Shown: one piece after another, positions 26,534 to 36,081 of the stretch
Layout of the letters: every line of letters starts with the position of its first letter
Numbering within the stretch: position 1 is the first letter of the stretch
NCBI GenBank assembly: GCA_023480735.1
Contig: JAMCXB010000017.1
Span: 1 to 64,000, forward strand
DNA from: Bacteroidota bacterium
Lineage (GTDB): Bacteria; Bacteroidota; Ignavibacteria; Kryptoniales; JAKASW01
Length of the DNA: 64,000 nucleotides
Direction of reading: 5' to 3'
The notes under the pieces: generated by a model
Told to the model about the DNA's origin: nothing
Seen by the model: only the letters and a program-made list of their open reading frames with translations
The model's database searches: none
Made by a program: the position numbers and the translations under genes

Positions 26534-27178
26534 TCAATTAACCAGGTAAAATAGTGGGAACAAAAATATCCATACTATATCAATTAGGTGCCAGTACAAG
26601 CCGGCGGCTTCCAGCCTGACCGGATCGTCCTGGGTGATTTTTCCTCTGATGATGAATATCAACATCGTTATCAATATTCCGCACCCGACAAGGACGTGTA
26701 GTCCGTGCAGGCCCGTCATCAGATAATACATTGCAAAGAAGAGCTCGAAACCGCGCGGATGTTGAAGCAGCTTTGGGGATCCCGGGTATATTCCGTCCGC
26801 GATTTCTGTGGACCATTCGGCATACTTTATCACTAGAAAGCCCAAACCTAGTACTATAGTGGAGGATAGAAACGTAACAGACAGCCACTTCTTGCCTCGC
26901 TCTATAGCCGCGATCGAAAGCGCCATGGTCAAACTGCTGGTGAGCAGAACCATCGTGTTTACGGTGCCGAACATGGTATGCGTTTCCATGCCAGCCTGAT
27001 GAAACTCCTTAGTGTAATAGTAACGGTAGACCGAATAAAGCAGGAACATTCCGCTGAATAGGAGAAGCTCCGTCATCAGGAACAGCCACATCCCCATCTT
27101 CACTCCTTGCGTGTCTTTCTTGTGGGCCGGTGCGTGTTCCGCGGCTTGACGAGCTTCAGGTATGGTTATATCGCTCAC
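26534..27178 (-). CDS. coxC: Cytochrome c oxidase subunit III
   Basis: 214 residues with five helices, the short form that lacks the first two helices of mitochondrial COX3. Conserved pieces are KMGMWLFLMTELLLFSGMF and MTGLHGLHVLVG, and it ends with the YWHLIDIVWIFLFPLFYL motif. It starts with a GTG overlapping the coxA stop (GTGA), giving translational coupling. Confidence 0.94.
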   Translation of the reverse strand: MSDITIPEARQAAEHAPAHKKDTQGVKMGMWLFLMTELLLFSGMFLLYSVYRYYYTKEFHQAGMETHTMFGTVNTMVLLTSSLTMALSIAAIERGKKWLSVTFLSSTIVLGLGFLVIKYAEWSTEIADGIYPGSPKLLQHPRGFELFFAMYYLMTGLHGLHVLVGCGILITMLIFIIRGKITQDDPVRLEAAGLYWHLIDIVWIFLFPLFYLVN

Positions 27179-28812
27179 TTTGTCAATGCCTCCTCATGAT
27201 AATATGGTTCTTGCGTAACTACAGGTTCGGTTTCAAAATTTTCATGCGGTGGAGGCGACGGGGTGCTCCATTCCAAAGTGGTGCCTCCCCACGGGTTATT
27301 CCCTACGCGCGGTCCTTTCATCGAGCCGTGAATGAGATTTACAAACATTACTATCAGTCCTGCGACCAGTATCCACGATCCCACGACTGATATTCTCTGC
27401 ATGGTTTCAAACTGCGGAAGATATGTAAAATACCTCCTGGGCATTCCTTCGTATCCCATTACGAACATCGGGAAGTACAAAAGATTAAATCCCATGAACA
27501 TATCCACGAGCGCCCAACTTGCAATCTTCTTGTTGTACATTCTTCCGAACATCTTTGGCAGCCAGTAATGGAGAGCTCCAAAGAATATGAAGACGCCGCC
27601 GCCGAATATTATGTAATGGAAATGCGCAACCACAAAGTACGTCGCAGTTAGGTGCACGTCTGTCGCAAGTGAACCGAGCACGAGTCCGCTCAGGCCGCCG
27701 ATACAGAAGAGGACCATAAAAGCCATCACGTAAAGGAAGGGCGGCTGTGGGTCTATGGACCCCTTGTACATTGATGCGACCCAGTTAAAGACCTTTATGC
27801 CGCTTGGAATCGCCACTAAAAAAGTGAGAAACGAGAAGATGAAATCCGCCTGCTGGGACATCCCTGCCACAAACATGTGATGACCCCAGACCAGATAGCC
27901 GATGAAGGCAATCGCCAGGCTGGACATCGCAATTGCTTTGTATCCGAAGATTGTCCTGTGAGTGAAAGTCGCGATTATTTCCGAGACTATACCCATCGGC
28001 GGGAGTATCATTATGTAAACCGCCGGATGCGAATAAATCCAGAACAAGTGTTGATATAGGACCGGGTCGCCTCCTGCAGCAGCGCTGAAAATACCCAGGC
28101 CGAATACTCGTGAGATAACGATCAAAAGCAGTGTGATTGCAAGAACAGGGGTAGCAATTATCTGAACCCAAGCAGTCGCATAGAGGGCCCAGACAAACAA
28201 CGGCATCTTAAACCATGTCATCCCGGGGGCCCTCAACCTGTGTATCGTGGTCAAGAAATTAAGCCCCGTGAGAATCGACGAGAAACCCACGATGAAAACA
28301 CCGAAGACCGCAATTGTAACTCCGGTTGTGGTCCTAAGACTATAAGGGACATAAAAAGTCCAACCCGTGTCGGGCAGACCCCTCCAAAACAGCGCCGTCA
28401 GGATCACTATCGATCCAATTACGTAAAGATACCACGACAGCAGGTTCAGTCTGGGAAAGGCGACATCCTTCGCTCCGATCTGGATCGGCAGAAAGAAATT
28501 TCCGAGCGTTACCGGGATTCCCGGAATAACGAAAAGGAAAATCATGACCACACCGTGAAGCGTGAACAGAGCGTTGTAAGCCTGCGGACTGAAGAGTTTG
28601 CCACCGGGTGACAGCATCTCAAGACGCAGAAGAATGCCCAGTATCACTCCCACCGAGAAGAAGCTGAAGAGTGCAATGAGGTACAGTATCCCGATACGTT
28701 TGTGATCCGTGGAAAATATCCAGGCGGTAATTCCCTTCCGCCCGTTAAGATTTTCAAGGTAACTCCCCTCAACAACGGATTCTTCTTGAGGGGGGATTGC
28801 TAATTCAGCCAT
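27175..28812 (-). CDS. coxA: Cytochrome c oxidase subunit I (A2-type heme-copper oxidase)
   Basis: 545 residues with 12 or more helices, the catalytic subunit reducing O2 to water at the heme a3-CuB centre. The CuB region reads YSHPAVYIMILPP. The Tyr-Ser pair and missing Glu place it in the A2 subfamily, as in the Rhodothermus caa3 oxidase. WGHHMFVAGM gives the two other CuB His ligands, and VVAHFHYIIFGG the high- and low-spin heme ligands. It overlaps coxC by four bases. Confidence 0.95.
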   Translation of the reverse strand: MAELAIPPQEESVVEGSYLENLNGRKGITAWIFSTDHKRIGILYLIALFSFFSVGVILGILLRLEMLSPGGKLFSPQAYNALFTLHGVVMIFLFVIPGIPVTLGNFFLPIQIGAKDVAFPRLNLLSWYLYVIGSIVILTALFWRGLPDTGWTFYVPYSLRTTTGVTIAVFGVFIVGFSSILTGLNFLTTIHRLRAPGMTWFKMPLFVWALYATAWVQIIATPVLAITLLLIVISRVFGLGIFSAAAGGDPVLYQHLFWIYSHPAVYIMILPPMGIVSEIIATFTHRTIFGYKAIAMSSLAIAFIGYLVWGHHMFVAGMSQQADFIFSFLTFLVAIPSGIKVFNWVASMYKGSIDPQPPFLYVMAFMVLFCIGGLSGLVLGSLATDVHLTATYFVVAHFHYIIFGGGVFIFFGALHYWLPKMFGRMYNKKIASWALVDMFMGFNLLYFPMFVMGYEGMPRRYFTYLPQFETMQRISVVGSWILVAGLIVMFVNLIHGSMKGPRVGNNPWGGTTLEWSTPSPPPHENFETEPVVTQEPYYHEEALTK

Positions 28813-28815
28813 GTT

Positions 28816-29643
28816 TCAGTTTCCTCCTCCATTGGCATTTACCCTCTTGAGTTTCTTTGTCCACCACAGGAAAATCAGAATTGCTATGATGAACACTGTG
28901 GTTCCCCATCCGACGACTTGAATCGCATCAAATGAGTAGCCCGTTCCGGCGGCATTGTAACTGAAACAGGTTTTCAGAACCTGGCCGATGATAGGTGCGA
29001 AGGCGTTTTGCTTTGCTTCCAGTATTGCCATCTGAAAATCGATGGCCTCGAACGTCGTTCCGTACATATACCTCGCTATCTTGCCGTTCTTACTGACAAA
29101 AATGAGCGCCGTCGGATGAGTGAACATGTTAGTCTTGTTGCGAATGTAATAGAACCCCAACGCGTCTGTCAATTTGTGAATAGTAACGCTATCTCCTGTC
29201 AGGAATCTCCATGCTTTGGGTGGAAAAGGCCTGTTTATCATTCCCCAGTACTGTTCCTTTTTCTCAAGAGCGCGCGCAGGAGTGTCGTTGGGATCAAAAC
29301 TGATGGTAGCGACATTGAAGTCCTTGCCGGGCGTTTCCTTGACCTTCTCGAGCACCTCCTGGAGTCCCCCAAAGACCTGGTCGCAAATTCCGGGACAAGT
29401 ATAATAAGCCATATCTATAATGAGCGGTTTGCCGTCTGATATCTGCGCCAGTGTTACCGGCTTCCCGTTCTCATCCTTGAATGTGAGATTCATCGGGATG
29501 GTTTGTCCCAAATGTTGAACAATTCCAACGTTGGGATGTGACGCGTCGGCTGCCATTGCGGATTGGGGGACAGTGCAGCTGACTGAGGCTAAGGCAACTC
29601 CGCTCAGCGCCAAAGCCAACAATCGGTTTACAGAGTTCTTCAT
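28816..29643 (-). CDS. Sco1/SenC-family copper chaperone with C-terminal membrane helix
   Basis: 275 residues. An N-terminal signal or anchor segment (ALALSGVALASVSCTV, possibly a lipobox) is followed by a thioredoxin fold with the copper-binding CPGIC and the His of NMFTHPTALIFVS. Sco proteins deliver copper to CuA of subunit II. Residues 240-262 form an additional membrane helix (GWGTTVFIIAILIFLWW), an extension seen in some Sco proteins encoded in oxidase operons. It lies three bases upstream of coxA. Confidence 0.9.
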   Translation of the reverse strand: MKNSVNRLLALALSGVALASVSCTVPQSAMAADASHPNVGIVQHLGQTIPMNLTFKDENGKPVTLAQISDGKPLIIDMAYYTCPGICDQVFGGLQEVLEKVKETPGKDFNVATISFDPNDTPARALEKKEQYWGMINRPFPPKAWRFLTGDSVTIHKLTDALGFYYIRNKTNMFTHPTALIFVSKNGKIARYMYGTTFEAIDFQMAILEAKQNAFAPIIGQVLKTCFSYNAAGTGYSFDAIQVVGWGTTVFIIAILIFLWWTKKLKRVNANGGGN

Positions 29644-29718
29644 TTCTAACCCCTGATATCTTCTTGATCGTGGAAAATGTCTGTACTCATATAAAAAATG
29701 TTCATGTCATGATATAAA

Positions 29719-30345
29719 TCAATTGTTGTCCTGTGTGACCGTACCCATGGAGGAGAGCACTCCCTTCGGAAGCATTTTGGCAAGAGCGTTCAGATCCTGC
29801 TCTGTCTCTTTCGGGAAGACACCGAAAGTCCTGACGTAGCTTATGAGTGCCAGCCTGTCACCGACCGAAATACTGTTGAACGGTGGCATTGCGCTTCCCG
29901 TTATTCCATCCGTCAGTGTCTTAAACATGCCCGACATCAGTCGGCCATTTACCCATCCCTTGTCGGAGTGGAAATCCCTGGGCTTAGGGTTTAATGTAGC
30001 CGCAGCAGGACCATTTCCATCACCTGCAGCCCCATGGCACGCTACGCAGTCGGTCATATAGAGATTCTTCCCCTTCTCGATCATGGGCTTGGCTGGATCG
30101 AGGAGAACTGCCAGCGGGCTTGAAGTGCTTGTGGTTTGGGTGGTTGCGACAGCCTGTTTTGCTGGTGCCGGCGGCGGCGCAGCAACAGAAGGTCCCTGAC
30201 GTTGTTGATTATGCCTGCTATAGAGGACGAAAACTCCCGCAACGACGGCGGCAAAATACAGGTAGTAAAGAAGACGCCACCATGACTTCCTTACAAAAAA
30301 TGAAGTGTTTCTTTGCGGATTGCTCTTCTCTGATTGTCCTTCCAT
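29719..30345 (-). CDS. Membrane-anchored cytochrome c
   Basis: 208 residues. One N-terminal membrane helix (LLYYLYFAAVVAGVFVLY), a Pro/Ala/Thr-rich linker, then a monoheme class I cytochrome domain with CVACHGAAGDGNG and a probable distal Met in SAMPPFNS. The ATG at 30345 is preferred over the ORF-track TTG because AGGAAGG lies seven bases upstream. It is the first gene of the oxidase cluster and the best candidate for the electron donor to subunit II, which lacks its own cytochrome domain. Confidence 0.88.
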   Translation of the reverse strand: MEGQSEKSNPQRNTSFFVRKSWWRLLYYLYFAAVVAGVFVLYSRHNQQRQGPSVAAPPPAPAKQAVATTQTTSTSSPLAVLLDPAKPMIEKGKNLYMTDCVACHGAAGDGNGPAAATLNPKPRDFHSDKGWVNGRLMSGMFKTLTDGITGSAMPPFNSISVGDRLALISYVRTFGVFPKETEQDLNALAKMLPKGVLSSMGTVTQDNN

Positions 30346-31135
30346 CAATTGCCTTCCTAGTTTTTAGAGATACTGAAAGAGAGGTCATCTCAACTTCGGA
30401 TGACCGGCTTCTTTGAGGTTTTCTCGAGAATCTCTATGTATAAAAGGACGAAAGTTGAACGCGTCTAACGCCCACAGAAAACTATCTGGCAACTGTGAAG
30501 TCAACATCTTACCGCTCGAATCACAAACCCGTCGATGTGAAACAGGAGATGCAGGACAATCCAACCTTGAATTAATCTGACAGGCGTGCGATAGTCGGAG
30601 AGCCCCCTTCCCCGCGGACCGGAAGAAATAAATGGAGTTATCGCATGCCGTCAGAGCCGAATTCGGAATTGGAGACTGCAGTGAAATCACTGCCAAGCTC
30701 CTCTGCACCAGTCAACCTTGTTCCGCAGCCTCAACATACACCCTGTCACGAAAGACAAATCAACAATTACAAAAACTTTTCTCAACAAAAGCAATTTAAT
30801 CCTAGAAGTCATCGGGACGGTCCCATCGAAGCGGAGTTCTGGGGGAAATACCGTTTGCGGAAACACAAGAGCTACCGCCTCTTAATGAGACAAGATAGCC
30901 TGCTTCGGCCCTCACATTTTCAGGCGAAGCAGAACAAACAGTACCCAGGGTCAAGATTTCTCCTTGTGAGTTTTCTGCCGGGTTCCTTCTGGGGGCGTAA
31001 CCAAAACGCCTATCGTCGCTCTACGAAATCCTTGCTTACGTAGCTTCCTGCGGAACCTCGTCCAAAAGTCTGAAATCATAAGTCACCTTTTTCAATGCAA
31101 AATCCCCGAAAAAGTTCCTCAAAAAAAGAACTTTT
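30346..31135. other. Intergenic, no supported gene
   Basis: 790 bp between the oxidase cluster and the biotin carrier gene. ORFs here (30385-30708 minus, 30645-31043 plus) have biased, low-information translations and no ribosome-binding sites. The promoter of the oxidase cluster should lie in the first part, and a terminator for the minus-strand accC operon lies at its far end. Confidence 0.45.
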
Positions 31136-31136
31136 T
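31109..31136 (-). terminator. Hairpin terminator of the biotin carboxylase operon
   Basis: AAAAAGTTC and GAACTTTTT pair around a 10-base loop directly at the stop codon of the biotin carrier gene. The minus-strand 3' arm ends in TTTTT, so intrinsic termination is plausible. Confidence 0.5.
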
Positions 31137-31624
31137 TACTGCAGTCTGAAGATGACTTGATCTTTTTCGACTATATCCCCGCTTTTTACCAGCACTTCAA
31201 TTACTTCCGCGTCTTGCGCTATCCGTATCTCATTTTCCATCTTCATGGCTTCAAGAATCGCCAAAGTTGATCCGCGCCTTACCGTATCCCCCCTATTTAC
31301 AAGGACTTTCACGACCAACCCTGGCATTGGAGCCTTTATTTCCGAATGCGAGTGACTGGAAGACTGTTCAGATTGAAATCCTTTTAGCAGCAAATCCCGA
31401 TCACTTAATATTCTGACGCTCATCTTACCCCGCGCCGAAGGGATCATTATGCCCTCGGAAGTCTCCGAATAAATTATCTCCCTTATCTCATCTCTAACAC
31501 GCACTAACAGACGTCCGGCTCCCGCCTCCAGGATTTCAAAAGCGAGTTCGCCCCCGCCAAAGGATATAATTCCGTTTTCAGTACTGAATCTGACGAGCTC
31601 ATTGCCAACCTCGATTGCCGGCAT
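31136..31624 (-). CDS. Biotin carboxyl carrier protein
   Basis: 162 residues. The C-terminal 70 form a biotinyl-lipoyl domain with the biotinylation motif EAMKMEN. The N-terminal half is a short beta-rich region of the kind found in acyl-CoA or pyruvate carboxylase carrier subunits. The ORF-track start lies inside accC. The ATG at 31624, which overlaps the accC stop (ATGA), is the likely start. It should carry CO2 from the biotin carboxylase encoded upstream to a carboxyltransferase not present in this window. Confidence 0.9.
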   Translation of the reverse strand: MPAIEVGNELVRFSTENGIISFGGGELAFEILEAGAGRLLVRVRDEIREIIYSETSEGIMIPSARGKMSVRILSDRDLLLKGFQSEQSSSHSHSEIKAPMPGLVVKVLVNRGDTVRRGSTLAILEAMKMENEIRIAQDAEVIEVLVKSGDIVEKDQVIFRLQ

Positions 31625-33132
31625 CAGCTTTCGAACCTCCCCTTGAGCCACTCTGATGTCTTTAGGACCGGAACATGCCCGTTCCTGTTAACCATCGCAT
31701 CACTTCTGAGCCTGAAGGAGGCAGCTATGAGAGCACCTTCTAACTCGCGCGTGGAGAGATTTGAAACGCCTGTCTCGTCACTTTTATTCCAGTTCTTCTC
31801 CACAAAACTGGTCGAATACTTCCCTTTCCTGAAATCATCACTCTGAAGGACGTACCGGCAGAATGGTATCGTGGTCTTGACCCCTGTAATCACATAGTCG
31901 TCAAGGGCACGGAGCATTTTTTGTATCGCCAAATCCCTTGTCGAGTCCCACACACTAAGTTTTGCTATCATCGGATCATAGTAAACCGAAATCTCGTTGC
32001 CGGTTTCAACGCCCGAATCGACACGTACATTGTTCCCGACCGGCTCGCGTATCAATTCAAGCTTCCCGGTGTCGGGTAGAAAGTTGTTGACCACATCCTC
32101 GGCATAAATACGGCACTCGATAGAATGCCCGCGACGGGTCATCCGCTCCTGCGAGAGATCGAGATTTCTTCCTTCCGCTATGTTTATCTGTTCGCGGACG
32201 ATGTCAAACCCGGTTGTCAACTCAGTGATTGGATGCTCAACCTGCAGCCGAGTATTCATCTCAAGGAAATAGTACTTACCATCCTCTCCCAGTATAAACT
32301 CAACCGTGCCTGCGTTCTGGTAGCCGCACGACTTTGCCGCACTCACTGCAGCTTTGCCCATTTCTTCACGGAGTTCCGCAGTCAATGCAGCCGAGGGTGT
32401 TTCCTCCACAACTTTCTGATGACGGCGCTGAATCGAGCATTCGCGTTCAAACAGATGGACGGTCTTTCCATAGTTGTCCGCAAGGACTTGGAATTCTATA
32501 TGACGGGGATTAATGATGTACTTTTCTATGAATACCCGCTTGTCGGCGAAGGAAGAAAGAGCTTCTGATTGTGCACCACGCAGGCTGGCTTCAAGCTCTT
32601 TTTCTTCATGGACAAGCCGCATCCCTTTTCCTCCGCCGCCCGCGGCCGCCTTGATAAGAATTGGATAGCCAACTTTGTTCGCAACCTCTTTGGCTTCATG
32701 AAATGTGTCGACCGGCTTAGAGATACCGGGAACAACTGGAACCCCCTGGCTGCTTACCGTCTCCCTGGCCTCGGTCTTGTCACCCATCACTTTGATTGTA
32801 TCGGCTTTCGGTCCGATGAACACCAACCCGGCCCTTTCTACCTCTCGCGCAAATTCCGAGTTTTCCGATAGAAATCCGTAGCCCGGATGAATTGCGTCTG
32901 CACCGGCTTTCCGGGCATTCCAGATAATCTTTCCGATATCAAGATAGGTTTCGCGGGCTTCCTTTCCGGCGAGCGGGTACGCCTCATCCGCATAGCGGGC
33001 AAAAGGCATCTTGATATCGACATCGGAATATACCGCAACGGAGATCTTCCCCATCTCTCTTATCGTGCGCATAATTCGGACTGCTATCTCACCTCGATTT
33101 GCCACCAGGATTTTTCTAATCTGCCTTTTCAT
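31624..33132 (-). CDS. accC: Biotin carboxylase
   Basis: ATP-grasp biotin carboxylase of 502 residues. Features are KILVANRGEIAVRIMRT at the N-terminus, the glycine-rich KAAAGGGGKGMR loop, FIEKYI, and EMNTRLQVEHPITEL around the catalytic region. The length is slightly above AccC (about 450) and fits carboxylase alpha subunits of acyl-CoA or pyruvate carboxylases. It is coupled by ATGA to the biotin carrier gene. Which acyl substrate is carboxylated cannot be told without the transferase subunit. Confidence 0.92.
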   Translation of the reverse strand: MKRQIRKILVANRGEIAVRIMRTIREMGKISVAVYSDVDIKMPFARYADEAYPLAGKEARETYLDIGKIIWNARKAGADAIHPGYGFLSENSEFAREVERAGLVFIGPKADTIKVMGDKTEARETVSSQGVPVVPGISKPVDTFHEAKEVANKVGYPILIKAAAGGGGKGMRLVHEEKELEASLRGAQSEALSSFADKRVFIEKYIINPRHIEFQVLADNYGKTVHLFERECSIQRRHQKVVEETPSAALTAELREEMGKAAVSAAKSCGYQNAGTVEFILGEDGKYYFLEMNTRLQVEHPITELTTGFDIVREQINIAEGRNLDLSQERMTRRGHSIECRIYAEDVVNNFLPDTGKLELIREPVGNNVRVDSGVETGNEISVYYDPMIAKLSVWDSTRDLAIQKMLRALDDYVITGVKTTIPFCRYVLQSDDFRKGKYSTSFVEKNWNKSDETGVSNLSTRELEGALIAASFRLRSDAMVNRNGHVPVLKTSEWLKGRFES

Positions 33133-33151
33133 TTCATCAAGGTCCGCATTT

Positions 33152-33190
33152 TAGAATCCCCGGCGGCTTAGGAACCGCCAGTGAATTCTA
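33152..33190 (-). promoter_or_regulatory. Hairpin between mutS2 and accC
   Basis: Nested stems TAGAAT/ATTCTA and GGCGG/CCGCC begin at the mutS2 stop codon on the minus strand. The structure could terminate mutS2 transcripts or act as a processing site. A T run is missing. Confidence 0.3.
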
Positions 33191-35548
33191 TTCAGCTTTC
33201 ATTGAGACAATGGTGACACCCTGACCGCCTTCGCCCATTTCTCCGGATCTGAACGAGGCGACAAAAGGATGCACCTTCAATAGTTGTTCAACCGCTCTGC
33301 GCAGCGAGCCGGTTCCCGTACCATGTACCACTTCAACTTGCTTAATGCCGCTTAGATATGCCTCATCAAGAAACTTTTCGACCGAAGTCTGAATTTCATA
33401 AGGCCTCATTCCACGAATATCCATCTTAGTAGAGGTACCGGATCTGACTTCGATTGTGACCTCACTTTTCCTTTGCTTGCTGCGGCTCGACCTTTGCAGC
33501 TCGCTTTCATGAACTCGCATCCTTAGTCCGTTCACTTCAACAATAAGTTCACCCTTATCATTCGACTGCTCGACTACCTCCCCTGAAAGCAGCGTCCCCT
33601 TTAGAAGCACCGAATCGCCAGTCTCAAAATTCATGGGATGTTGCGCCCTGTCTTCCTCTCTTATCCTGGAGACGCGCTGCTTCATTTCATCAACCTGCAC
33701 GCGGGCACGTTTTATGGTTTCCTTCTCGGCATTAGTCTCACGAATTTCCCGAACCAGGTTTTCTATCTGTCTGTTCAAATCGCCGACTATTCTCTCGGAT
33801 TCGTCCGCGGCCTTATTCTTGATTTCGGCGGCTTCCTTTTTCGCCGTGTGAAGTTTCTTCTCGTACTCCTGCCGCATGGCCTCCGCCAGCTCTTGCTCTC
33901 TCCTAATCTCTAAAACTCTGTCCCGCAGTTCATTTTCGAGCTGTTCCACTCCCAAGAGCAAGCCTTCCAGTTTATCCCTTCCTTCACCTACATACTTTCG
34001 AGCCCTTTCAACCGTGGAATGTCCAATTCCGGTGCGCTGAGCGATTTCGAATGCATAACTCGACCCCGGCCTCCCGAGAACGAGCTTGTATGTCGGCGTA
34101 AGAGTCTTCTGGTCGAACTCCATCGCTGCGTTCAGCATGAGATCGGCTTCGCTCGCAAACACCTTCAAACCCGAGTTATGTGTCGTGACAAAAGACATCA
34201 CGCCTTTGTCCCGAAGGTCTTCCAGAATCGCCGATGCGAGTGCGGCCCCCTCTGCCGGCTCAGTCTCTTCTCCGAACTCGTCCACCAGGACTAATGACCT
34301 TTCGTTAGATTTTTCGAGAACCTCGACGAAATGCTTTATCCTTGATGTGAAAGTGCTGAGGTCATTCTCGATGGATTGTTCATCTCCAATGTCCGTGAAG
34401 ACCGACGTATATACCGGCAACTCGGTTCCGGGATCTGCCGTCAACGGAATTGCAGCGAGAGCACAGAGAGCGAATATACCAACGGTTTTTAAAGTAACGG
34501 TCTTTCCGCCTGAATTGGGGCCGCTAATGACAACAACCCGCGTCGCATCATCCAGAAACATGTCTATCGGACTTACTTTATCATGCCCCATCTTGATAAC
34601 CAGAAGCGGATGCCGCGCCTTAACGAGCCGGGGAACCTGCACCGACCCAACGGCAGGTACCACGGCAGTCAGCCGGACTGCATAAGTCGCACGTGAGTAA
34701 AGACTGTCCAGGAACGCTATGACATCGAGATCCTGACTAAGCTGCGGAACAACTTCTCTCACTGAGTCGGTCAGCTCGCGCAAAATTCTCTCAACCTCCC
34801 TCTGCTCTTCGAATTGCAGCGAGATTACTTCGTTGTTGAGATCGACCGTACCTGATGGTTCTATGAATACTGTTTGACCGGTGGCACTTGAGCCGTGAAT
34901 CAATCCCTGTATCTGCCTCTTGAATTCCGCTTTCACAGGAAGGACCAGTCTTCCGTCACGTTGCGTAAAAATGTCATCTTCCGAATATTCCTGCTCGGAG
35001 AATGAACGGGCTATCGACATTATCTTCTTACGGACGGCGGTCCGCGACCTGTAAAGGCTGCTTCTTATCCGACGCAGTTCCTTGCTCGCGTCATCCTTGA
35101 TGTTTCCCTCTTCGTCGACTGCCCTATTGATGTTGAATTCCAGGATCGGATCGGGATAAAGTCTGAATCCTATTTCCGAAATCTCCCGCAATTCAGCCTT
35201 TTGCTTCAGAAGGCTCTTCCGAGTCGATTCGGTGACATGCAGCAGGATCGAAATGTCGTGGAGCTCCTTGCCAGGAACAAAACTTCCCGGTTTTGCTGCG
35301 CGGCTGATTGATGCCCTCACATCCTTTGCGCCGGTGAGATCAGGAAAAATATTCCTCATGACCAGAGAATGTGCCTGGTCCACAAGAAGGTATTCTTTCG
35401 CAAGGGAGTCCCCGTCGAAGACAATAGGGATTTCGTCGAGATACTTCTCACCGAGCTCGGTCTGGCAAAGCGACTTTAGATATGAGACAAGTCTTGGGAA
35501 CTCGAGCTTCTCCAGTGACCGTAATAGCTCGGGATCACGTTCAGTCAT
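33188..35548 (-). CDS. mutS2: MutS2 endonuclease/ribosome-rescue ATPase
   Basis: 786 residues, full length for MutS2. There is a clamp/lever region at 1-320, an ABC-type ATPase with Walker A GPNSGGKTVTLKT and VLVDEFGEETEPAEG, a long coiled coil at about 510-630, a KOW-like segment (GDSVLLKGTLLSGEVVE), and a C-terminal Smr nuclease domain with MDIRGMRPYEI and VEVVHGTGTGSLR. MutS2 suppresses recombination and in some bacteria splits collided ribosomes. It starts four bases inside cvpA. Confidence 0.95.
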   Translation of the reverse strand: MTERDPELLRSLEKLEFPRLVSYLKSLCQTELGEKYLDEIPIVFDGDSLAKEYLLVDQAHSLVMRNIFPDLTGAKDVRASISRAAKPGSFVPGKELHDISILLHVTESTRKSLLKQKAELREISEIGFRLYPDPILEFNINRAVDEEGNIKDDASKELRRIRSSLYRSRTAVRKKIMSIARSFSEQEYSEDDIFTQRDGRLVLPVKAEFKRQIQGLIHGSSATGQTVFIEPSGTVDLNNEVISLQFEEQREVERILRELTDSVREVVPQLSQDLDVIAFLDSLYSRATYAVRLTAVVPAVGSVQVPRLVKARHPLLVIKMGHDKVSPIDMFLDDATRVVVISGPNSGGKTVTLKTVGIFALCALAAIPLTADPGTELPVYTSVFTDIGDEQSIENDLSTFTSRIKHFVEVLEKSNERSLVLVDEFGEETEPAEGAALASAILEDLRDKGVMSFVTTHNSGLKVFASEADLMLNAAMEFDQKTLTPTYKLVLGRPGSSYAFEIAQRTGIGHSTVERARKYVGEGRDKLEGLLLGVEQLENELRDRVLEIRREQELAEAMRQEYEKKLHTAKKEAAEIKNKAADESERIVGDLNRQIENLVREIRETNAEKETIKRARVQVDEMKQRVSRIREEDRAQHPMNFETGDSVLLKGTLLSGEVVEQSNDKGELIVEVNGLRMRVHESELQRSSRSKQRKSEVTIEVRSGTSTKMDIRGMRPYEIQTSVEKFLDEAYLSGIKQVEVVHGTGTGSLRRAVEQLLKVHPFVASFRSGEMGEGGQGVTIVSMKAE

Positions 35549-36081
35549 TTCTTAACTCTTGACGTGTCTTTTGAAGTCGGGTCGAAGAACTTGTCCATGT
35601 ACTTCTCAGCAGACGTTCTGGTGGTAAATGTCTTGTAAACGAGTCCGGCGAAACCCTTAACGGGTTGATACATGAAGGACTTTTTCAGAGAAGGGCCGTT
35701 TGCAGGGATATCAAACAAAGAGAGGAAAAGAAGGAGCAGGCTCAAGAACATTGCCCCCTCCAAGACTCCGAAAATGGCTCCGCCGAACTTGTCCCAGATC
35801 TGGAGGATGGGGACTTTCCTGAAACCCTTGGCCAGCAACGAGGCTACCGTGAATAATGCGGCAAATACTACGATAAGTCCGATTATGATGCTGGACATTT
35901 CACCGGTCCCCAGCATTCTTCCTACGAATAAAGCAATCTGTTTCGAATCCTTGGCCGCAATATAGATTCCAACCAATAAAGCCAGGAGCGAGAAGACTTT
36001 GTTGAAAAAGCCCTTTGCAAATCCATGCATTGCGAAAGCAATCAGGACGATAATCAGAATGATATCAATGGCGCTTATCAA
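35545..36081 (-). CDS. CvpA-family membrane protein
   Basis: 178 residues with four hydrophobic helices (residues 3-22, 27-45, 60-85, 100-125) in the CvpA layout, beginning MISAIDIILIIVLIAFAMHG. CvpA proteins affect envelope homeostasis and colicin V production in E. coli; the exact role here is unknown. A mutS2 neighbour with a 4-base overlap is a frequent arrangement, and the yqeY-like gene overlaps on the other side. Confidence 0.85.
   Translation of the reverse strand: MISAIDIILIIVLIAFAMHGFAKGFFNKVFSLLALLVGIYIAAKDSKQIALFVGRMLGTGEMSSIIIGLIVVFAALFTVASLLAKGFRKVPILQIWDKFGGAIFGVLEGAMFLSLLLLFLSLFDIPANGPSLKKSFMYQPVKGFAGLVYKTFTTRTSAEKYMDKFFDPTSKDTSRVKK

Noticed and set aside
30645-31043. 132-codon plus-strand ORF between oxidase and carboxylase operons
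   Set aside because: Composition is biased (Ser, Pro, Gln, Arg), no domain is seen and the region looks intergenic.
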